A stretch of DNA of 64,000 bases from Gluconobacter albidus (lineage in GTDB: Bacteria > Pseudomonadota > Alphaproteobacteria > Acetobacterales > Acetobacteraceae): NCBI RefSeq assembly GCF_002723915.1, contig NZ_BEWL01000003.1, positions 1-64,000 on the forward strand, in the 5' to 3' direction. Below the pieces are notes generated by a model. It was not told where the DNA came from. It did no database searches and saw nothing but the letters and a program-made list of their open reading frames with translations. A program made the translations under genes and the position numbers. Within the stretch, counting starts at the first letter, position 1. The number at the start of each line of letters is the position of its first letter. Below, one piece after another: positions 1 through 8,214 of this stretch.

Positions 1-149
1 GACGTTGGGCATGGATGAAACACCTGTTCGCCGATGGCGCTGCTTGTGCCATCTTACAGTCGATGGAAAAGGTCGCCTTTCTCGATTGCATAGTCGGAAT
101 TATCCGACGGTCAGATGCGAAAAAAGGCGCTCATCCCCATGATTTTTAA
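1..149 (+). pseudogene. Decayed C-terminal fragment of an IS5-family transposase
   Basis: The frame read from about base 3 runs into the window from the left and stops with TAA at 147-149. It contains HLFADGA near base 21 and IIRRSDAKKG near base 99. The HxFADGxY...EIxRRSD pattern is characteristic of the C-terminal half of IS5-family (IS1031-like) transposases, but the following conserved PRRWVVERTF block with the catalytic Glu is missing and the frame ends abruptly. It therefore looks like a truncated, inactive remnant. It is a different type from the intact IS next to it, whose transposase sequence differs. No start is visible because the left part lies outside the window. Confidence 0.45.
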
Positions 150-314
150 TTCTGAGAAGAAATAACTGAAAAGCTTTTTGCTTCAATCTTCGCAAGAAGA
201 AAAAGTATTTGTTTTCAAATTAATCTGGATCTTATTTTCATGTTTGCGTATTGTCACCTGAAATTATATTTGCCAGTATTTATAAAATTTAATTTCTTCC
301 CCTAGGCTCAGGAC

Positions 315-704
315 TCATAGCCAGAACATGACGGTTGCAGCGAGGCAGATGGCGGAGAAGAAGACGGTGGGGCATCTGTCGTAGCGCGTTGCAACACGCC
401 GCCAGTCCTTGAGCCTTCCGAACATGATCTCGATGCGGTTGCGTCTTTTGTATTTTCTCTTGTCGTATTTGACTGGTTTTCCGCGGGATTTTCGCCCCGG
501 AATGCAGGGCCTGATCCCTTTCTCTTCCAGGGCGTCCCTGAACCAGTCGGCGTCATACCCGCGATCTCCCAGCATCCACTGTGCCATAGGAAGACTGTCC
601 AACAAGGCAGCAGCACCAGTATAATCGCTGATCTGTCCCGCCGTCATGAAAAAGCTCAGCGGTCGTCCGTTCTGATCGGTGACCGCATGCAGCTTTGTAT
701 TCAT
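315..704 (-). CDS. IS5-family transposase, catalytic C-terminal part (orfB)
   Basis: 129 aa as an open frame from an internal ATG, but most likely translated only as the orfA-orfB fusion. It carries the second catalytic Asp (LGDRGYDADWF) and the Glu (RIEIMFGRLKDWRRVATRYD) of the DDE transposase fold. The stop codon lies inside the left terminal inverted repeat, as is common in compact IS elements. The fused protein would be about 240 to 250 aa, normal for this family. Confidence 0.85.
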   Translation of the reverse strand: MNTKLHAVTDQNGRPLSFFMTAGQISDYTGAAALLDSLPMAQWMLGDRGYDADWFRDALEEKGIRPCIPGRKSRGKPVKYDKRKYKRRNRIEIMFGRLKDWRRVATRYDRCPTVFFSAICLAATVMFWL

Positions 705-724
705 AGCGCCTTTGGTGCGACCGA

Positions 725-1072
725 TCAGGCGGCCCGGATCCCCTTTTTTAACCGCAGGCTTGAAGCCGTACGGTGCGCCTTGAGATACGTCGCATCAATC
801 ATAATCGTCTGAGGCTCGGCTTTCGCAGCAGACAGGCCATCCATCATCCGCATGAAAACGCCCATGTCGCTCCAACGCTTCCAACGGTTATACAGCGTCT
901 TGTGGGGGCCGTATTCCCGGGGCGCATCACGCCAGCGCATCCCATTGCGGTTCACAAAAATGATCCCGCTCAGCACGCGGCGGTCATCAACGCGAGGTTT
1001 GCCGTGGCTCTTTGGGAAAAAGGGCCGCAGACGATCCATCTGTTCATCCGTCAGCCAAAACAGGTCGCTCAT
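725..1072 (-). CDS. IS5-family transposase, N-terminal part (orfA)
   Basis: 115 aa. This is the N-terminal DUF4096-type domain of an IS5/IS427 transposase (WLTDEQMDRLRPFFPKSHGKPR, then a GMRWRDAP...YGPHKTLYNRWKRW block) and it contains the first catalytic Asp in MIDATYLKAHR. The frame ends shortly after a run of six A residues (transcribed strand) followed by G. A -1 slip there joins it to orfB, giving the continuous segment LKKGDPGRLIGRTKGAMNTKL, which is the usual IS5 sequence around this point. Alone it would lack two of the three DDE residues, so it is probably a DNA-binding or regulatory product. Confidence 0.85.
   Translation of the reverse strand: MSDLFWLTDEQMDRLRPFFPKSHGKPRVDDRRVLSGIIFVNRNGMRWRDAPREYGPHKTLYNRWKRWSDMGVFMRMMDGLSAAKAEPQTIMIDATYLKAHRTASSLRLKKGIRAA
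744..750 (-). other. Programmed -1 frameshift site of the transposase
   Basis: On the coding (minus) strand the sequence is TTAAAAAAGG: six A followed by G, a classic bacterial -1 slippery heptamer. In frame 0 it reads Leu-Lys-Lys-Gly and runs to the orfA stop 20 bases on. In the -1 frame it enters orfB in the correct register for the conserved GRTKGAMNTKLHAV block. That continuity of conserved sequence is the main evidence that the shift is functional and not a mutation. Confidence 0.75.
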
Positions 1073-1155
1073 TGCCAGTCTCCTCGCAGAGCCTGAATCA
1101 GATTTCCATAATCAAATCAATGGGTCCTGAGCCTAACAAACAAGGAAAAACTTAA

Positions 1156-3249
1156 ATGATATGCAAGAATATCTCTATAAATGACTTAAAAAAAATCAAA
1201 GAAAGATTTTTTATCGACAATATAAATTATATAAAAAACAACTGCGATCGGGAAATTATACAATATGTAAATGATTTCTTAAGTGGTAATTACTATTATT
1301 TTGATTTTAATGAAGAAAATATAACACAAGAAAAGGATTTTTTTAATAAAAAAGTAATTTATGCCTGCTTTAGAGAAAAAAATAGACACTGGAAGGGTTT
1401 TTTTCAATCAATAAAAAAAGATGTGATTGGAAAAAAATTATTAATAAACAAAAAAATATTTAAAAATACTCATACGGAATGCATTGGAATAAGACAATGC
1501 CGTCCAGATAAAAAAGAATACACAATTGATCAATATCAAAATATTGGTTTTTATAATAAAAATCCTTTTTATGAATACATAAACTATGATGAATATAATG
1601 TATTTAGGTACTTATTAAAAGAATTTGGAGACGTTGTTGTGAACAATTTTAATTATATAAAAAGCAACGAAGCGAAATCTGATTTCTTCCTTTCTGCCAT
1701 TTTATATAAATCTGGTGGAATTTCTTCAGACGTCTGCTCTGTTGCAGAGTGTGATATCACACCTCTCATCGAAGGCGTGGATATTACTTTTGTTTACGAC
1801 GAACAGGGAATAAATAAAAAATTCCTTTTTTCGAAGCCGTATGAAGATTTTTTTGGAAAATATTTTGAAAATCTAAACGAAAAATCTACCGTTCCAGGCA
1901 TTCATGATCAGAGAACAGGCTTTTCCGACCGTGAACAGTTTAATAAATTTTTCTTGGATTATTTTTGCTTTTTTGGATTCGAAAATAAAAAAATAAATTT
2001 CATCCATAACTCTGTTTTTGAAGCGTTTGTTTCGCCATCCGAAGCAGAAGAAAATATTTTTGAAAAACAGGAACAAAACATAAAAACAAAATCATTAAAG
2101 GGGATATTCCGAAACGATGCTTATGGTTTGCCAGAAGGAAAGAAGAAATATTCTGACCATAATAATTTCTTCATGCCCAAAAGCCATAATGTACAGCTTG
2201 TCGGCCTGGATGTGACGCCTCATATCTCCCAGAGACATACAAAAAGCTATTCTCTCTCCAGTCGTGATGTATTTGAGATGGCAAATGTAGCCCTCTCTGG
2301 ACATGCATGCCTCTGGAACGGTGGGTTTCTTTTAGATTTAGAATCCGACTTGTGTACCGTTGCCGAGAATGAAGCACGTGCTGGATTTTGGAAAAAACCA
2401 ACTTCTGACAATATCACAAAGAAAATAGAGGAAGATTGTATTATCGCTTTCAGCCCTGGTTACGGGTGCTACGGACATTATCTTGTTGATGATCTTCCGC
2501 GGATAGGACTCATACGAGACCATATTGGCCCTCAGGCATTCAAAGAAAAAAAATTCATTATTCCAAAGGCTACACCCTCGTGGGGAAGAGATCTTTTAAA
2601 ATATTTCTTTGATCTATCAGAAGATAATTTTCTATTATTCGAGCACACACAAGAAATATGGGAAATTAACAGGGTTCTGATTTCAGCTTATCCACATAAA
2701 AATTACAATTTCCACCCTTATATTAAGGAATTTTATGATAAATATAAAATGAATACAAACAAACCTTATCGAAAGGTGTGCCTGTCGAGAAAAACCTGGG
2801 AACCAACCAAGCGTGGACAGCGGGTTTTTCGGCAACAGAAATTTTTCGAGGAAATGGCATTAAAGCTGGGTTATGAAATCATTGAGCCGGAAAAACTCAG
2901 TATTGCGGAGCAGATAAAGCTCATGCAGGAAACTGTTTGCCAGGTTGGCGAGCATGGATCTGCACAGCATTCTTCACTCTTCAATACAAACGGAATGACA
3001 ATAGGAACAATTCATCCTCGTACGGAAGTCCAGATTGGAATTGGTCGTATATACAACGACGATAACATCATATGTTATGCTGATTCCGAGAATACGGATC
3101 AGAACAACAACATATTCTATGATTTGTCCGAGGAAAAAATAATTGAATTCTTCGAGGCTGTGGAAAAAAAACACGTGGCCCGAATAAAAAAAGATAACAC
3201 TATGATGCCGGAGCTCTGCGGAGAACTATCCGACACGCAAGAGCGCTAA
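1156..3249 (+). CDS. Large putative glycosyltransferase: degenerate DXD-type N-half plus GT61 C-half
   Basis: 697 aa. The C-terminal part (about residues 430-660) has the marks of GT61 (formerly DUF563) transferases: GCYGHYLVDDLPR, the CLSRKTW...RGQRVF block and GEHGSAQHSSLF. In the N-terminal half, residues 174-194 (KSDFF, ILYKSGGISSDVC) match the region preceding the DXD of GT32/capsule-type sugar transferases, but the second Asp is replaced by Cys194, so that site may be dead. GT61 proteins are often 350-450 aa, so this one is unusually long. Start ATG 1156 follows AAGGA with good spacing. The gene is very AT-rich, most strongly in its first half, in sharp contrast with its neighbours, which suggests horizontal acquisition. 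There is no signal peptide or clear membrane segment. Likely role: adding sugars to a surface polysaccharide or lipopolysaccharide; acceptor unknown. Confidence 0.65.
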   Translation: MICKNISINDLKKIKERFFIDNINYIKNNCDREIIQYVNDFLSGNYYYFDFNEENITQEKDFFNKKVIYACFREKNRHWKGFFQSIKKDVIGKKLLINKKIFKNTHTECIGIRQCRPDKKEYTIDQYQNIGFYNKNPFYEYINYDEYNVFRYLLKEFGDVVVNNFNYIKSNEAKSDFFLSAILYKSGGISSDVCSVAECDITPLIEGVDITFVYDEQGINKKFLFSKPYEDFFGKYFENLNEKSTVPGIHDQRTGFSDREQFNKFFLDYFCFFGFENKKINFIHNSVFEAFVSPSEAEENIFEKQEQNIKTKSLKGIFRNDAYGLPEGKKKYSDHNNFFMPKSHNVQLVGLDVTPHISQRHTKSYSLSSRDVFEMANVALSGHACLWNGGFLLDLESDLCTVAENEARAGFWKKPTSDNITKKIEEDCIIAFSPGYGCYGHYLVDDLPRIGLIRDHIGPQAFKEKKFIIPKATPSWGRDLLKYFFDLSEDNFLLFEHTQEIWEINRVLISAYPHKNYNFHPYIKEFYDKYKMNTNKPYRKVCLSRKTWEPTKRGQRVFRQQKFFEEMALKLGYEIIEPEKLSIAEQIKLMQETVCQVGEHGSAQHSSLFNTNGMTIGTIHPRTEVQIGIGRIYNDDNIICYADSENTDQNNNIFYDLSEEKIIEFFEAVEKKHVARIKKDNTMMPELCGELSDTQER

Positions 3250-3283
3250 TCAAAGCAGTTTTTACTACCATTTAAAAAGATTG

Positions 3284-3319
3284 AAAAACCGGTAACGACC
3301 TTAATTGGTTGTTACCGGT
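3284..3319 (-). terminator. Terminator at the convergent GT / LysR junction
   Basis: Arms ACCGGTAACGACC (3288-3300) and GGTTGTTACCGGT (3307-3319) form a 13-bp stem with one G-T wobble and a 6-base loop. On the minus strand the hairpin is followed by a run of five T, so it is a good intrinsic terminator for the LysR gene, whose last codons lie inside the stem. It probably also slows transcription arriving from the AT-rich gene on the other strand. Confidence 0.7.
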
Positions 3320-4227
3320 CCATAAGTCTGCCTGATACGACGGGCCTGGTGAATGAAATAGAGCTTGGCGCCCGTCATGCGGACAGAACGAAACACCAGA
3401 TAAAGCGGCGCCGTCAGGGCAGTGCGGGAGGACAGCGGGATATAGGCCACCTGTCCAGCATGATGCTGCTGCATGGACTGTGGGACGAGGGAGATCCCCA
3501 GCCCCCCGGCAACCAGATTGAGAGCTGCCAGAAGCTGCGGACCTTTCTGATGGACCCGTGGCGTAAAACCCGCCCCCAGACAGGCATCAACGATCGTTTT
3601 GTACAGGCCGTTATTATACTGGCTCTGATACAGGATGAAGTCTTCGTTTTCGAGTTCAGCAAGTTTCAGCCCAGACGCCGGCGCTTCTTTCGCCAGACGG
3701 TGCGTCCGGGGAACCGCCACCACCATGGGTTCTTCCACGATCAGTTCGACCACAACATCCGACACATCTGGAATGGATGTCCGTACAAAAGCGACATCCA
3801 CGGTGTCTTCACGCAAGCCTCCCAGAAGCTGACTGGAATTGCCCTCGGTCAGCGTCAGGCCAACGTCAGGCCAAGTTTCGCGGAACTGTCCCAGCATGTC
3901 CGGCAGGCTGGGATGACAGAGGGCTGAGTTGGTGAACCCGATCGACAGTTCTCCGGTCTCGCCACGTACGATACGGCGGACATCCTCGACCGTCTCATCC
4001 ATACGCGCGATAACATCATACGCCCCCTTGAGCATGCTCCGCCCTGCGGACGTCAAGCGCATGCCTCTTGCGTGGCGCTCGAAGAGCTGCACCCCCAGTT
4101 CCTGTTCCACTCCCCTGAGAAGCCGGGTCAGCGGGGGCTGCTGAATTCCCAGCCGCTCGGCAGCCCGGGTGAGGTTACGCTCCTCGGCGATGGCGATGAC
4201 GGCGTGGAGGTGTCTGAGTTCGATCAT
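3301..4227 (-). CDS. LysR-family transcriptional regulator divergent from icd-acnA
   Basis: 308 aa, the usual LysR length. N-terminal winged helix-turn-helix at residues 1-60 (ELRHLHAVIAIAEERNLTRAAERLGIQQPPLTRLLRGVE is the standard LTTR pattern), followed by the effector-binding periplasmic-protein-like fold (GELSIGFTNSALCHP onward). It is transcribed away from the isocitrate dehydrogenase-aconitase operon with about 120 bp between them, the classic geometry in which a LysR regulator controls itself and the divergent genes. A dyad of LysR type (CATAC-N7-GTATG) lies just upstream of its start codon. Effector unknown; a citrate-cycle acid is a reasonable inference from the neighbours only. Confidence 0.85.
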   Translation of the reverse strand: MIELRHLHAVIAIAEERNLTRAAERLGIQQPPLTRLLRGVEQELGVQLFERHARGMRLTSAGRSMLKGAYDVIARMDETVEDVRRIVRGETGELSIGFTNSALCHPSLPDMLGQFRETWPDVGLTLTEGNSSQLLGGLREDTVDVAFVRTSIPDVSDVVVELIVEEPMVVAVPRTHRLAKEAPASGLKLAELENEDFILYQSQYNNGLYKTIVDACLGAGFTPRVHQKGPQLLAALNLVAGGLGISLVPQSMQQHHAGQVAYIPLSSRTALTAPLYLVFRSVRMTGAKLYFIHQARRIRQTYGPVTTN

Positions 4228-4229
4228 TC

Positions 4230-4246
4230 CATACCTTTAAAGTATG
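4230..4246. promoter_or_regulatory. Candidate LysR-type operator (CATAC-N7-GTATG)
   Basis: A perfect 5-bp dyad with a 7-base AT-rich centre (CTTTAAA), containing the T-N11-A spacing typical of LTTR sites. It lies 3 bases upstream of the LysR ATG (4227) and about 100 bases upstream of icd. An overlapping second dyad (ATCAT at 4223-4227, ATGAT at 4244-4248) extends the symmetry. Position suits autorepression. Confidence 0.5.
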
Positions 4247-4349
4247 ATTAAACCCTCCCGCAAACATTGGTTCAGACACGGAACTTCTTTAAGGTCCGCC
4301 GCGTCACAGACACACTCCCAGCCACTCCTTGACCGGACAGGAACGCGCC

Positions 4350-5372
4350 ATGACCAAGACCATTCCCGCCACACTTATTGCCGGTGACGGAATTGGCCCG
4401 GAAATCATGCAGTCGGTCACGACCGTCATGGACGCCCTTGAGGCCCCTTTCCTCTGGGATCACCAGAGCGCAGGCGTCGGCGCCTTCGAGGAGCACGGAA
4501 CCGCCCTCCCCGAGGCTACGCTCGACAGTATCCGTCGCACTGGCCTCGTGCTGAAAGGCCCTCTGACCACACCCGTGGGCAAAGGTTTCCGCTCCATCAA
4601 CGTCACGCTGCGTCAGGCCTTCGACCTGTATGCCAATGTCCGTCCGACCCAGACGATCGTTCCCGGCGGACGGTATGAGAACGTTGATCTGGTCGTGATC
4701 CGCGAGAACATCGAAGGCCTCTATGCCGCGATGGAGCATTATATGGCCGTAGACGGAGACCCGGAAGCCGTGGCGTATGGCGCCGGGTTCAATACCCGTG
4801 CCGAATGCAACCGGATCGTCCGCTTCGCCTTCGAATATGCCGTGAAGAACAACCGCAAGAAGGTGACGCTCGTCCACAAGGCGAACATCCTGAAAATCTT
4901 GAGCGGGCTGTTCCTGCATGAAGGCCGCAAGGTCGCTGCGGAATATGAAGGCCGCGTAGCGCTGGAAGAGCGGATCGTCGATGCCTGTGCGATGGAGCTT
5001 GTGATCCGTCCGGAGAATTACGACGTCATCGTCACGACCAATCTGTTCGGCGACATCCTGTCCGATCTGACGGCCGGTCTCGTAGGCGGTTTAGGTATGG
5101 CGCCGGGTGCGAATATCGGCGAGAAAATGGGCATTTTCGAAGCCGTGCATGGGTCCGCGCCTGACATTGCCGGACAGGGCATCGCCAATCCGCTGGCGCT
5201 GATGATGGCGGGCAGCATGATGCTCGCCCATGTCGGACGGCTGGACCTGTCCGAGCGGCTGGACGGCGCGATGAAGCAGATCCTTCAGGTCGAAGGCCTT
5301 CGCACCCGCGATCTGGGCGGCAAGGCCACCACGCAGGACGTCACGCAGGCCCTTCTGCGCGCCATCCAGTAA
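4350..5372 (+). CDS. icd: NAD-dependent isocitrate dehydrogenase
   Basis: 340 aa from ATG 4350, which has a GGACAGGA ribosome site just ahead; an in-frame TTG at 4329 is less likely. It belongs to the isocitrate/isopropylmalate dehydrogenase family: [10 protein letters not shown] at the N terminus, the substrate segment [29 protein letters not shown], the Lys in VHKANILK, and the nucleotide loop [18 protein letters not shown]. The SINVTLR signature and the short length fit NAD-linked isocitrate dehydrogenase (isocitrate to 2-oxoglutarate and CO2, cytosol) rather than the longer NADP enzyme. It lies 33 bp upstream of aconitase, the preceding enzyme of the pathway, so the pair forms a citrate-to-2-oxoglutarate operon, useful for glutamate synthesis even where the citrate cycle is incomplete. 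Tartrate or isopropylmalate dehydrogenase are the alternatives, made unlikely by the context. Confidence 0.88.
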   Translation: MTKTIPATLIAGDGIGPEIMQSVTTVMDALEAPFLWDHQSAGVGAFEEHGTALPEATLDSIRRTGLVLKGPLTTPVGKGFRSINVTLRQAFDLYANVRPTQTIVPGGRYENVDLVVIRENIEGLYAAMEHYMAVDGDPEAVAYGAGFNTRAECNRIVRFAFEYAVKNNRKKVTLVHKANILKILSGLFLHEGRKVAAEYEGRVALEERIVDACAMELVIRPENYDVIVTTNLFGDILSDLTAGLVGGLGMAPGANIGEKMGIFEAVHGSAPDIAGQGIANPLALMMAGSMMLAHVGRLDLSERLDGAMKQILQVEGLRTRDLGGKATTQDVTQALLRAIQ

Positions 5373-5405
5373 TTTTCTGACAGCCCTCCAAGGAACATTC
5401 CCATC

Positions 5406-8099
5406 ATGAAACAGGTTGGACACGACCTTCTGGACTGCCAGCGCGACCTCTCGATCGAGGGCCGCTCCTATCGCTATTTCTCCCTGCCTGTCGCGGCTGA
5501 AAAGCTGGGCGACATCTCACGACTGCCCGTCAGCCTGAAAGTGCTGCTCGAAAACGTCCTGCGCTTCACGGATGGTTCGACCTATCGCGTCGAGGACGCG
5601 CAGGCGATCGTTGACTGGACGAAAGCCGCGCATTCGACGCAGGAAGTCCCGTTCAAGCCCGCGCGCATATTGATGCAGGATTTCACCGGCGTTCCAGCCG
5701 TCGTGGATCTGGCCGCCATGCGCGACGGCATCGTCTCGCTCTGCGGTGATCCGCAGAAGGTCAATCCGCTCGTGCCCGTCGATCTGGTAATCGACCACTC
5801 CGTGATGGTGGACGTCGCCGGACGCAAGGACGCACTCCAGCAGAACGTCTCGCTGGAATTCGAGCGCAATGGTGAGCGTTATGCGTTCCTGCGCTGGGGT
5901 CAGGAAGCGTTCGACCAGTTCCGCGTCGTCCCGCCGGGTGCTGGCATCTGCCATCAGGTCAATCTGGAATATCTGTCTCAGGTGGTCTGGACGGGAACGG
6001 TCGGCGACGTCACCTATGCCTATCCCGACACGCTGTATGGTACGGATTCCCACACGACCATGGTCAATGGTCTGGGCGTACTGGGCTGGGGCGTTGGCGG
6101 GATCGAGGCCGAAGCTGCCATGCTCGGACAGCCGATTTCCATGCTCATCCCCGATGTTGTGGGCTTCCGGATGGACGGCCGTCTGCCGGAAGGCACGACC
6201 GCGACCGATCTGGTGCTGACCGTCACGCAGATGCTGCGGGCCAAAGGCGTGGTCGGCAAGTTCGTGGAGTTCTTCGGCCCGGCGCTAGATCATCTGCCGG
6301 TCGCGGACCGTGCGACCATTGCAAACATGGCCCCGGAATATGGCGCGACCTGCGGCTTCTTTCCCGTGGATGCGCTGGCGCTCGACTATCTGCGCCAGAC
6401 CGGCCGTGACGAGCATCGCATTGCGCTGACGGAATCCTGGCTGCGCGCACAGGGCATGTTCCGCGATGCCTCAACGCCGGAGCCGGTGTTTTCGGATGTT
6501 CTGACGCTGGATCTGGGCACGGTCACGCCCTGCATTTCCGGCCCCAAGCGCCCGCAGGACCGGATCGAGCTTTCCGCTGCCACCCCGGCTTTCGAAAAAG
6601 CCCTGACGGAGACGCTCGGCGTCAAGCCAGCCGATATCCACAAGACCGCCCCCGTCTCTGGAACGGAGTATGCGATCGGGCACGGCTCCATCGTCATCGC
6701 CGCCATCACATCCTGCACCAACACGTCCAACCCGGCCGTTCTGGTCGCGGCCGGACTGGTGGCCCGCAAGGCCCGCGCGCTCGGCCTGATGCCGAAGCCC
6801 TGGGTCAAAACGTCGCTGGCGCCGGGATCGCAGGTCGTGACAGACTATCTGGATCGCGCCAATCTGAGCGCCGATCTGGACGCGCTGGGTTTTGAGACGG
6901 TCGGCTATGGCTGCACGACCTGCATCGGCAATTCCGGCCCGCTGGCGAAAGAGCTTGTGGACGCCATTGAAGGCAATGGTCTGGTCGCAACGTCTGTCCT
7001 GTCCGGTAACCGGAACTTCGAAGGCCGGATTTCACCCAACGTCCGCGCCAATTATCTCGCAAGCCCGCCGCTCGTCGTCGCCTATGCGCTGCTGGGAACG
7101 ATGCGCGAAGACATTACGACGGCCATTCTGGGACACGCGCCCGACGGCACGCCGGTCCATCTGCGCGATATATGGCCGACCAACCACGAGATCGCAGAAC
7201 TCGTCGGCTCCGCCGTCACACGCGAAGCTTTCGTCGAGCGCTACAGCCACATTACGGAAGGCACGAAGGAATGGCAGGCGCTGGCCTCGGCCGGGACTTC
7301 GGCGACTTATGACTGGCAGCCGGGTTCGACCTATGTGCAGAATCCGCCCTACTTCGACGGTCTGACCGCCGAACCCGCGCCCACGAAAGACATTTCCGGC
7401 GCGCGGATTCTGGCACTGCTGGGCGACAACATCACGACCGACCATATCTCCCCGGCCGGTGCGATTGCGGCCTCTTCGCCTGCAGGTGTGTACCTTCAGG
7501 ACCATCAGGTCGCGGTGAAGGATTTCAATTCCTACGGCTCACGTCGCGGCAATGACCGCGTCATGGTCCGGGGAACCTTCGCCAATATCCGCATCCGCAA
7601 CGAGATGGCACCGGGGACCGAAGGTGGCGTCACACTGCATCAGCCCGATGGTGCGCAGATGTCCATCTATGATGCCGCCAGCCGCTACGCTCAGGACGAC
7701 GTGCCGCTCGTGGTGTTCGGCGGCAAGGAATACGGGATGGGCTCGTCCCGTGACTGGGCCGCGAAGGGCACGCGCCTGCTGGGCATCAAGGCCGTCATTG
7801 CCGAGAGCTTCGAGCGCATCCACCGCTCCAACCTCGTCGGCATGGGCGTGCTGCCCCTGACCTTCGAGCCGGGCACGACGCGCAAAACGCTGGGCCTGAA
7901 CGGAACGGAGACGATCGCCATTCACGGCATCGAAACCCTCACGCCGCGCGCAACCCTGACCATGACGATCACCCGTCAGGATGGCAGCACGCAGGATGTC
8001 CCGCTGCTGTGCCGTGTCGATACGGTCGATGAGGCTGACTATTACCGCAACGGGGGCATCCTGCCCTACGTGCTTCGCGGAATGGCTTCAGCGAGTTGA
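5406..8099 (+). CDS. acnA: Aconitate hydratase A
   Basis: 897 aa, full length for AcnA/IRP-type aconitase, interconverting citrate and isocitrate through a [4Fe-4S] cluster in the cytosol. The three cluster ligands are visible: Cys437 in ITSCTNTSN, and Cys503 and Cys506 in GYGCTTCIGNSGPL. Other signatures are YGTDSHTTMVNGLGVLGWGVGGIEAEA, SVLSGNRNFEGRI and, in the swivelling C-terminal domain, GKEYGMGSSRDWAAKG. ATG 5406 follows AAGGAAC. It is cotranscribed with icd. The gene ends just before a strong GC hairpin (8103-8126). Confidence 0.97.
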   Translation: MKQVGHDLLDCQRDLSIEGRSYRYFSLPVAAEKLGDISRLPVSLKVLLENVLRFTDGSTYRVEDAQAIVDWTKAAHSTQEVPFKPARILMQDFTGVPAVVDLAAMRDGIVSLCGDPQKVNPLVPVDLVIDHSVMVDVAGRKDALQQNVSLEFERNGERYAFLRWGQEAFDQFRVVPPGAGICHQVNLEYLSQVVWTGTVGDVTYAYPDTLYGTDSHTTMVNGLGVLGWGVGGIEAEAAMLGQPISMLIPDVVGFRMDGRLPEGTTATDLVLTVTQMLRAKGVVGKFVEFFGPALDHLPVADRATIANMAPEYGATCGFFPVDALALDYLRQTGRDEHRIALTESWLRAQGMFRDASTPEPVFSDVLTLDLGTVTPCISGPKRPQDRIELSAATPAFEKALTETLGVKPADIHKTAPVSGTEYAIGHGSIVIAAITSCTNTSNPAVLVAAGLVARKARALGLMPKPWVKTSLAPGSQVVTDYLDRANLSADLDALGFETVGYGCTTCIGNSGPLAKELVDAIEGNGLVATSVLSGNRNFEGRISPNVRANYLASPPLVVAYALLGTMREDITTAILGHAPDGTPVHLRDIWPTNHEIAELVGSAVTREAFVERYSHITEGTKEWQALASAGTSATYDWQPGSTYVQNPPYFDGLTAEPAPTKDISGARILALLGDNITTDHISPAGAIAASSPAGVYLQDHQVAVKDFNSYGSRRGNDRVMVRGTFANIRIRNEMAPGTEGGVTLHQPDGAQMSIYDAASRYAQDDVPLVVFGGKEYGMGSSRDWAAKGTRLLGIKAVIAESFERIHRSNLVGMGVLPLTFEPGTTRKTLGLNGTETIAIHGIETLTPRATLTMTITRQDGSTQDVPLLCRVDTVDEADYYRNGGILPYVLRGMASAS

Positions 8100-8102
8100 G
8101 AA

Positions 8103-8126
8103 ATGGCGGGGCTTCGGCCCCGCCAT
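8103..8126. terminator. GC-rich hairpin between acnA and the lysE/small-ORF unit
   Basis: ATGGCGGGGC, TTCG loop, GCCCCGCCAT: a perfect 10-bp stem with a stable tetraloop. It lies 4 bases after the acnA stop and 2 bases after the stop of the minus-strand small ORF, so it can end both convergent transcripts. T-runs are short on both sides, so termination may be partial. Confidence 0.6.
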
Positions 8127-8127
8127 C

Positions 8128-8211
8128 TTAATGATGGGTGACGCCGTAAGACACAACGGCGCAGGTTGCTCCCACGACGAAGCAGATCATGAAGAGATAG
8201 GCTTTGGTCAT
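8128..8211 (-). CDS. 27-aa single-pass membrane peptide coupled to the LysE exporter
   Basis: The ORF starts with ATG at 8211 and stops with TAA at 8128-8130. It encodes MTKAYLFMICFVVG followed by ATCAVVSYGVTHH: one hydrophobic helix with a short basic N terminus and a polar His-rich tail. A strong Shine-Dalgarno (GGAGGG on the minus strand, 8220-8225) lies 8 bases ahead of the ATG, inside the last codons of the LysE gene, and the ATG begins 3 bases after the LysE stop. That spacing suggests coupled translation. Function unknown; it could be a small partner of the exporter. The call rests on the ribosome site, hydrophobicity and position, not on homology. Confidence 0.5.
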   Translation of the reverse strand: MTKAYLFMICFVVGATCAVVSYGVTHH

Positions 8212-8214
8212 CGG

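Larger units (their letters stand above)
305..1133 (-). mobile_element. Intact IS5-family insertion sequence (IS427-like, two-ORF type)
   Basis: The element is about 830 bp and carries a transposase split in two frames on the minus strand. Its ends are imperfect terminal inverted repeats: GGCTCAGGACTCAT at 305-318 and ATGGGTCCTGAGCC at 1120-1133, one mismatch. Both ends are flanked by TA (303-304 and 1134-1135), compatible with the short TA-containing target duplications of IS5-family elements. Both reading frames are undamaged and the frameshift site is present, so the element is probably active. It sits in AT-rich DNA, 22 bp upstream of the glycosyltransferase start codon. Confidence 0.85.

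Noticed and set aside
5406-8099. RNA-binding (IRP-like) role for aconitase A
   Set aside because: All three cluster cysteines and the full length are present, but nothing in the window shows RNA targets; enzyme role suffices.
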